Shown here: positions 8,682-9,425 of the stretch, in pieces | Layout of the letters: every line of letters begins with the position of its first letter | Position numbering within the stretch: the stretch's first letter is position 1 | Assembly (NCBI GenBank): GCA_014379305.1 | Contig: JACMMB010000111.1 | Span: forward strand, 1-9,425 | DNA length: 9,425 bases | Origin: Akkermansiaceae bacterium | GTDB taxonomy: Bacteria > Verrucomicrobiota > Verrucomicrobiia > Verrucomicrobiales > Akkermansiaceae | Direction: 5' to 3' | Notes under the pieces: model-generated | The model's input: only the letters and a program-made list of their open reading frames with translations | Told to the model about the DNA's origin: nothing | Database searches by the model: none | Made by a program: the position numbers and the translations under genes

Positions 8682-9314
8682 TCAGTCTCTCCAGATCATT
8701 ACCTCTATCGGCGTCGGGTTCCATCCGTTGCACGGGTTGTTCAGCTGCGGACAATTGGAAACCAGCGCCACTACATCCATCATCGCCCGCATTTCCACAT
8801 ACCTTCCCGGTCCGGAAACGCCATCCGCGAATTCCAGTTTGCCCGCCGGAGACACAGGCACGTTCATGAAGAAATTGATATTGCAAGTGATGTCAACCTT
8901 ACCTCCCCCCATCTCCTGGATGCCTCGGATAAAACTATCCCGGCAAGCGTGCATTGGCTCTTTTTCGAGCGCGTAACGCATCGTATTGCTCTCCCGCGAA
9001 CACGCACCACCCAAGGTATCGTGCCGCCCGCAGGTATCCGCCACGATTTCCAACATCACATTCCCCCGATTCGAAATCAGCTTCGAGCCGGTTGTCAGAT
9101 AAAGCCCGCACTGCTTCTTGATCGTATCGCTCGCACTATATCTCTCCGCCAAATCCCCATCCTTGTAGAAAAGTGTGTCCGCAGCCTGATTGCCCTCCAG
9201 ATCCTCTATCCGAAAAACCTGCCCCGCTTTGATCGGTCTCCACCAGTAGTCACCAGCTCCGATCACCGATCTATAGGCGGCCTTGGCTAAAATTTGCTCA
9301 CTCCCGGTCTTCAC
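8682..9314 (-). CDS. DUF1989 / urea carboxylase-associated protein 2-like (carboxyguanidine deiminase subunit)
   Basis: A DUF1989-family protein, annotated in databases as urea amidolyase-associated protein (UAAP2-like). Together with its paralogue it forms the heteromeric carboxyguanidine deiminase that hydrolyses carboxyguanidine to allophanate. I place the start at GTG 9314, giving 210 residues. This GTG overlaps the stop of the upstream gene (GTGA), and the usual 30-40 residues then precede the core FRIEDLEGNQAADTLFY. The longer reading from ATG 9386 adds 24 residues that lie over the coding end of the upstream gene and look non-homologous. From the GTG start, conserved parts are ADTCGRHDTLGGACS (93-107; C95, H98, C105 are candidate catalytic or metal-binding residues), CNINFFMNVPV (144-154), and SNCPQLNNPCNGWNPTPI (186-203). 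The ending NPCNGWNPTP and the position just before the carboxylase favour the UAAP2 type; which Cgd letter applies I cannot tell. The carboxylase ATG follows 3 nt after the stop. Confidence 0.88.
   Translation of the reverse strand: MKTGSEQILAKAAYRSVIGAGDYWWRPIKAGQVFRIEDLEGNQAADTLFYKDGDLAERYSASDTIKKQCGLYLTTGSKLISNRGNVMLEIVADTCGRHDTLGGACSRESNTMRYALEKEPMHACRDSFIRGIQEMGGGKVDITCNINFFMNVPVSPAGKLEFADGVSGPGRYVEMRAMMDVVALVSNCPQLNNPCNGWNPTPIEVMIWRD
8687..8692 (-). promoter_or_regulatory. Shine-Dalgarno site of the carboxylase gene
   Basis: GGAGAG on the minus strand ends 8 nt before the carboxylase ATG (8678) and lies inside the last codons of the DUF1989 gene. It is the only strong Shine-Dalgarno sequence seen in the cluster and supports this start. 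Confidence 0.65.
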
Positions 9315-9425
9315 GAAAATCTCAGTTTGTGGTAATTCTCCGTATTCAAAAACGCCCTGCCGTTCTCGGGATGCGAGCAGCGGCATTCATCCGATTCCGC
9401 CACTTCGTCTCCAGCGTAAATCTCC
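9311..9425 (-). CDS. C-terminal end of a DUF1989 / UAAP1-like protein (5' end outside window)
   Basis: The frame ending at TGA 9313-9311 is open to the right edge (37 codons). It reads EIYAGDEVAESDECRC, then SHPENGRAFLNTENYHKLRFS. From memory of the family, the PENGRAxxNTExYH pattern following a D-x-C-R-x-S segment is typical of the extreme C-terminus of urea amidolyase-associated protein 1, the partner subunit of carboxyguanidine deiminase, which normally sits just upstream of UAAP2. The stop overlaps the GTG start of the next gene by 4 bp, which supports both genes. Only the tail is visible, so catalytic residues cannot be judged. If the identification is wrong, this is a chance open frame of 115 bases, in which case the next gene could start at ATG 9386. 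Confidence 0.6.
   Translation of the reverse strand, partial: EIYAGDEVAESDECRCSHPENGRAFLNTENYHKLRFS

Noticed and set aside
8556..9290. 244-codon plus-strand open frame
   Set aside because: It runs antisense across the well-conserved DUF1989 gene and the carboxylase N-terminus; no start signal or domain.
9315..9386. ATG at 9386 as the start of the DUF1989 gene
   Set aside because: The added 24 residues overlie the probable end of the upstream gene and make the protein longer than its family; GTG 9314 fits better.

Overview
This window is one strand of a bacterial nitrogen-assimilation gene cluster. Every gene I can support lies on the minus strand, so transcription runs from the right edge to the left. 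The order is: end of a first DUF1989 gene (UAAP1-like), second DUF1989 gene (UAAP2-like), biotin-dependent urea/guanidine carboxylase, allophanate hydrolase, a 95-bp gap, an extracellular solute-binding protein, and an ABC permease made of two fused halves that runs off the left edge. No RNA gene, mobile element, CRISPR array or clear terminator is visible.

Right half (about 3361-9425): four tightly packed genes that form a known pathway. The carboxylase puts a carboxyl group on urea or guanidine using ATP and bicarbonate. The two DUF1989 proteins are annotated in databases as urea carboxylase-associated proteins, but in Pseudomonas syringae the pair was shown to be carboxyguanidine deiminase (CgdAB), which turns carboxyguanidine into allophanate. 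Allophanate hydrolase then releases ammonia and CO2. Both DUF1989 genes are present and the carboxyltransferase domain carries an Asp at the likely selectivity position (D695). The best reading is therefore guanidine use rather than plain urea use. The genes touch or overlap (GTGA, 3-nt spacer, ATGA), which indicates a single transcript with translational coupling.

Left half (1-3265): a solute-binding protein and a permease of the Fe(III)/polyamine/thiamine (FbpA/FbpB-like) type, joined by an ATGA overlap. The ATPase gene is not in the window and is expected beyond the left edge. Guanidine and urea operons more often carry a nitrate/taurine-type transporter, so this pair is either an unusual importer for the pathway or a neighbouring, independent uptake operon.

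Organism: the base composition (mid-to-high fifties percent G+C by eye), large solute-binding protein, mostly weak Shine-Dalgarno sequences and an AT-rich short-repeat tail suggest an environmental Gram-negative bacterium, possibly of the Verrucomicrobiota/Planctomycetota group. This is a low-confidence guess. The first gene of the operon and its leader, where a guanidine riboswitch might sit, lie outside the right edge.
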